A stretch of 64,000 nt of DNA. It comes from Paenibacillus xylaniclasticus (lineage in GTDB: Bacteria; Bacillota; Bacilli; Paenibacillales; Paenibacillaceae). The notes below the pieces were generated by a model. The model had not been told where the DNA came from. It made no database searches and saw only the letters and a program-made list of their open reading frames with translations. Numbering within the stretch: position 1 is the stretch's first letter; each line of letters begins with the position of its first letter. A program made the position numbers and the translations under genes. Where the stretch lies: contig NZ_BIML01000023.1 of the NCBI RefSeq assembly GCF_004001065.1, positions 22,745 through 86,744 of the forward strand. The letters run 5' to 3'. This document shows, in pieces, positions 64,000 through 64,000 of this stretch.

Positions 64000-64000
64000 T

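Noticed and set aside
63700..64000. A CRISPR array next to the cas1 remnant
   Set aside because: No regularly spaced direct repeats of 28-37 bases occur in the window; the only repeat is a 12-base tandem inside the coding remnant.

Overview
The window looks like the chromosome of an endospore-forming Bacillota, most likely the Paenibacillus/Cohnella group. The evidence is a sufSUB end, a cotJABC spore-coat operon, four tandem YheC/YheD-type ATP-grasp genes next to a YheA/YlbF-type gene, a ytoI-ytpI pair, YfkAB, odhAB, strong purine-rich ribosome binding sites and frequent TTG/GTG starts. No tRNA, rRNA or CRISPR array was seen.

Positions 1-39536 are ordinary core chromosome in short operons. 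In order they hold: the end of a SUF iron-sulfur operon (1-2163); a gene-poor stretch with remnants (2231-2892); an HD-GYP gene; a molybdopterin block (moeB and a fused moaD-moaE on minus, moaA and a small sulfite-oxidase-fold protein on plus) followed by yunD and a second HD-GYP gene; yfkAB; a CNNM/HlyC-type membrane protein; cotJABC; a carbohydrate block (esterase-like hydrolase, AraC regulator, sugar isomerase, Gfo/Idh dehydrogenase) with a consensus CcpA (cre) site in the divergent promoter region; odhA-odhB; an ABC transporter operon; a D,D-carboxypeptidase; the YheC/YheD operon; and ytoI/ytpI.

Positions 39537-63726 are a visibly more AT-rich island that encodes a hybrid NRPS / trans-AT PKS biosynthetic cluster. 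It has two ABC exporter half-transporters, a discrete carrier protein, a stand-alone BtrH_N-like protein, an NRPS of order A-PCP-C-A-PCP-(half C), a discrete malonyl-type acyltransferase, two PKS modules (KS-DH-KR-ACP each), and a luciferase-like monooxygenase. The last PKS ends, after its ACP, in a roughly 330-residue domain that resembles the stand-alone BtrH_N-like protein. No thioesterase is visible, so this domain is the best candidate for chain release. Both NRPS adenylation domains show a glycine-like pocket. Both carry the same one-base deletion in a G-run, which splits the NRPS into three reading frames as printed. The cause (sequence error, spread lesion or -1 recoding) cannot be settled here.

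The island ends against a truncated type I-C cas1 gene (63733-63999), so its right border lies at a decayed CRISPR-Cas locus. The left border is next to ytpI and holds a promoter, a 14-bp inverted repeat and a degenerate coding remnant.
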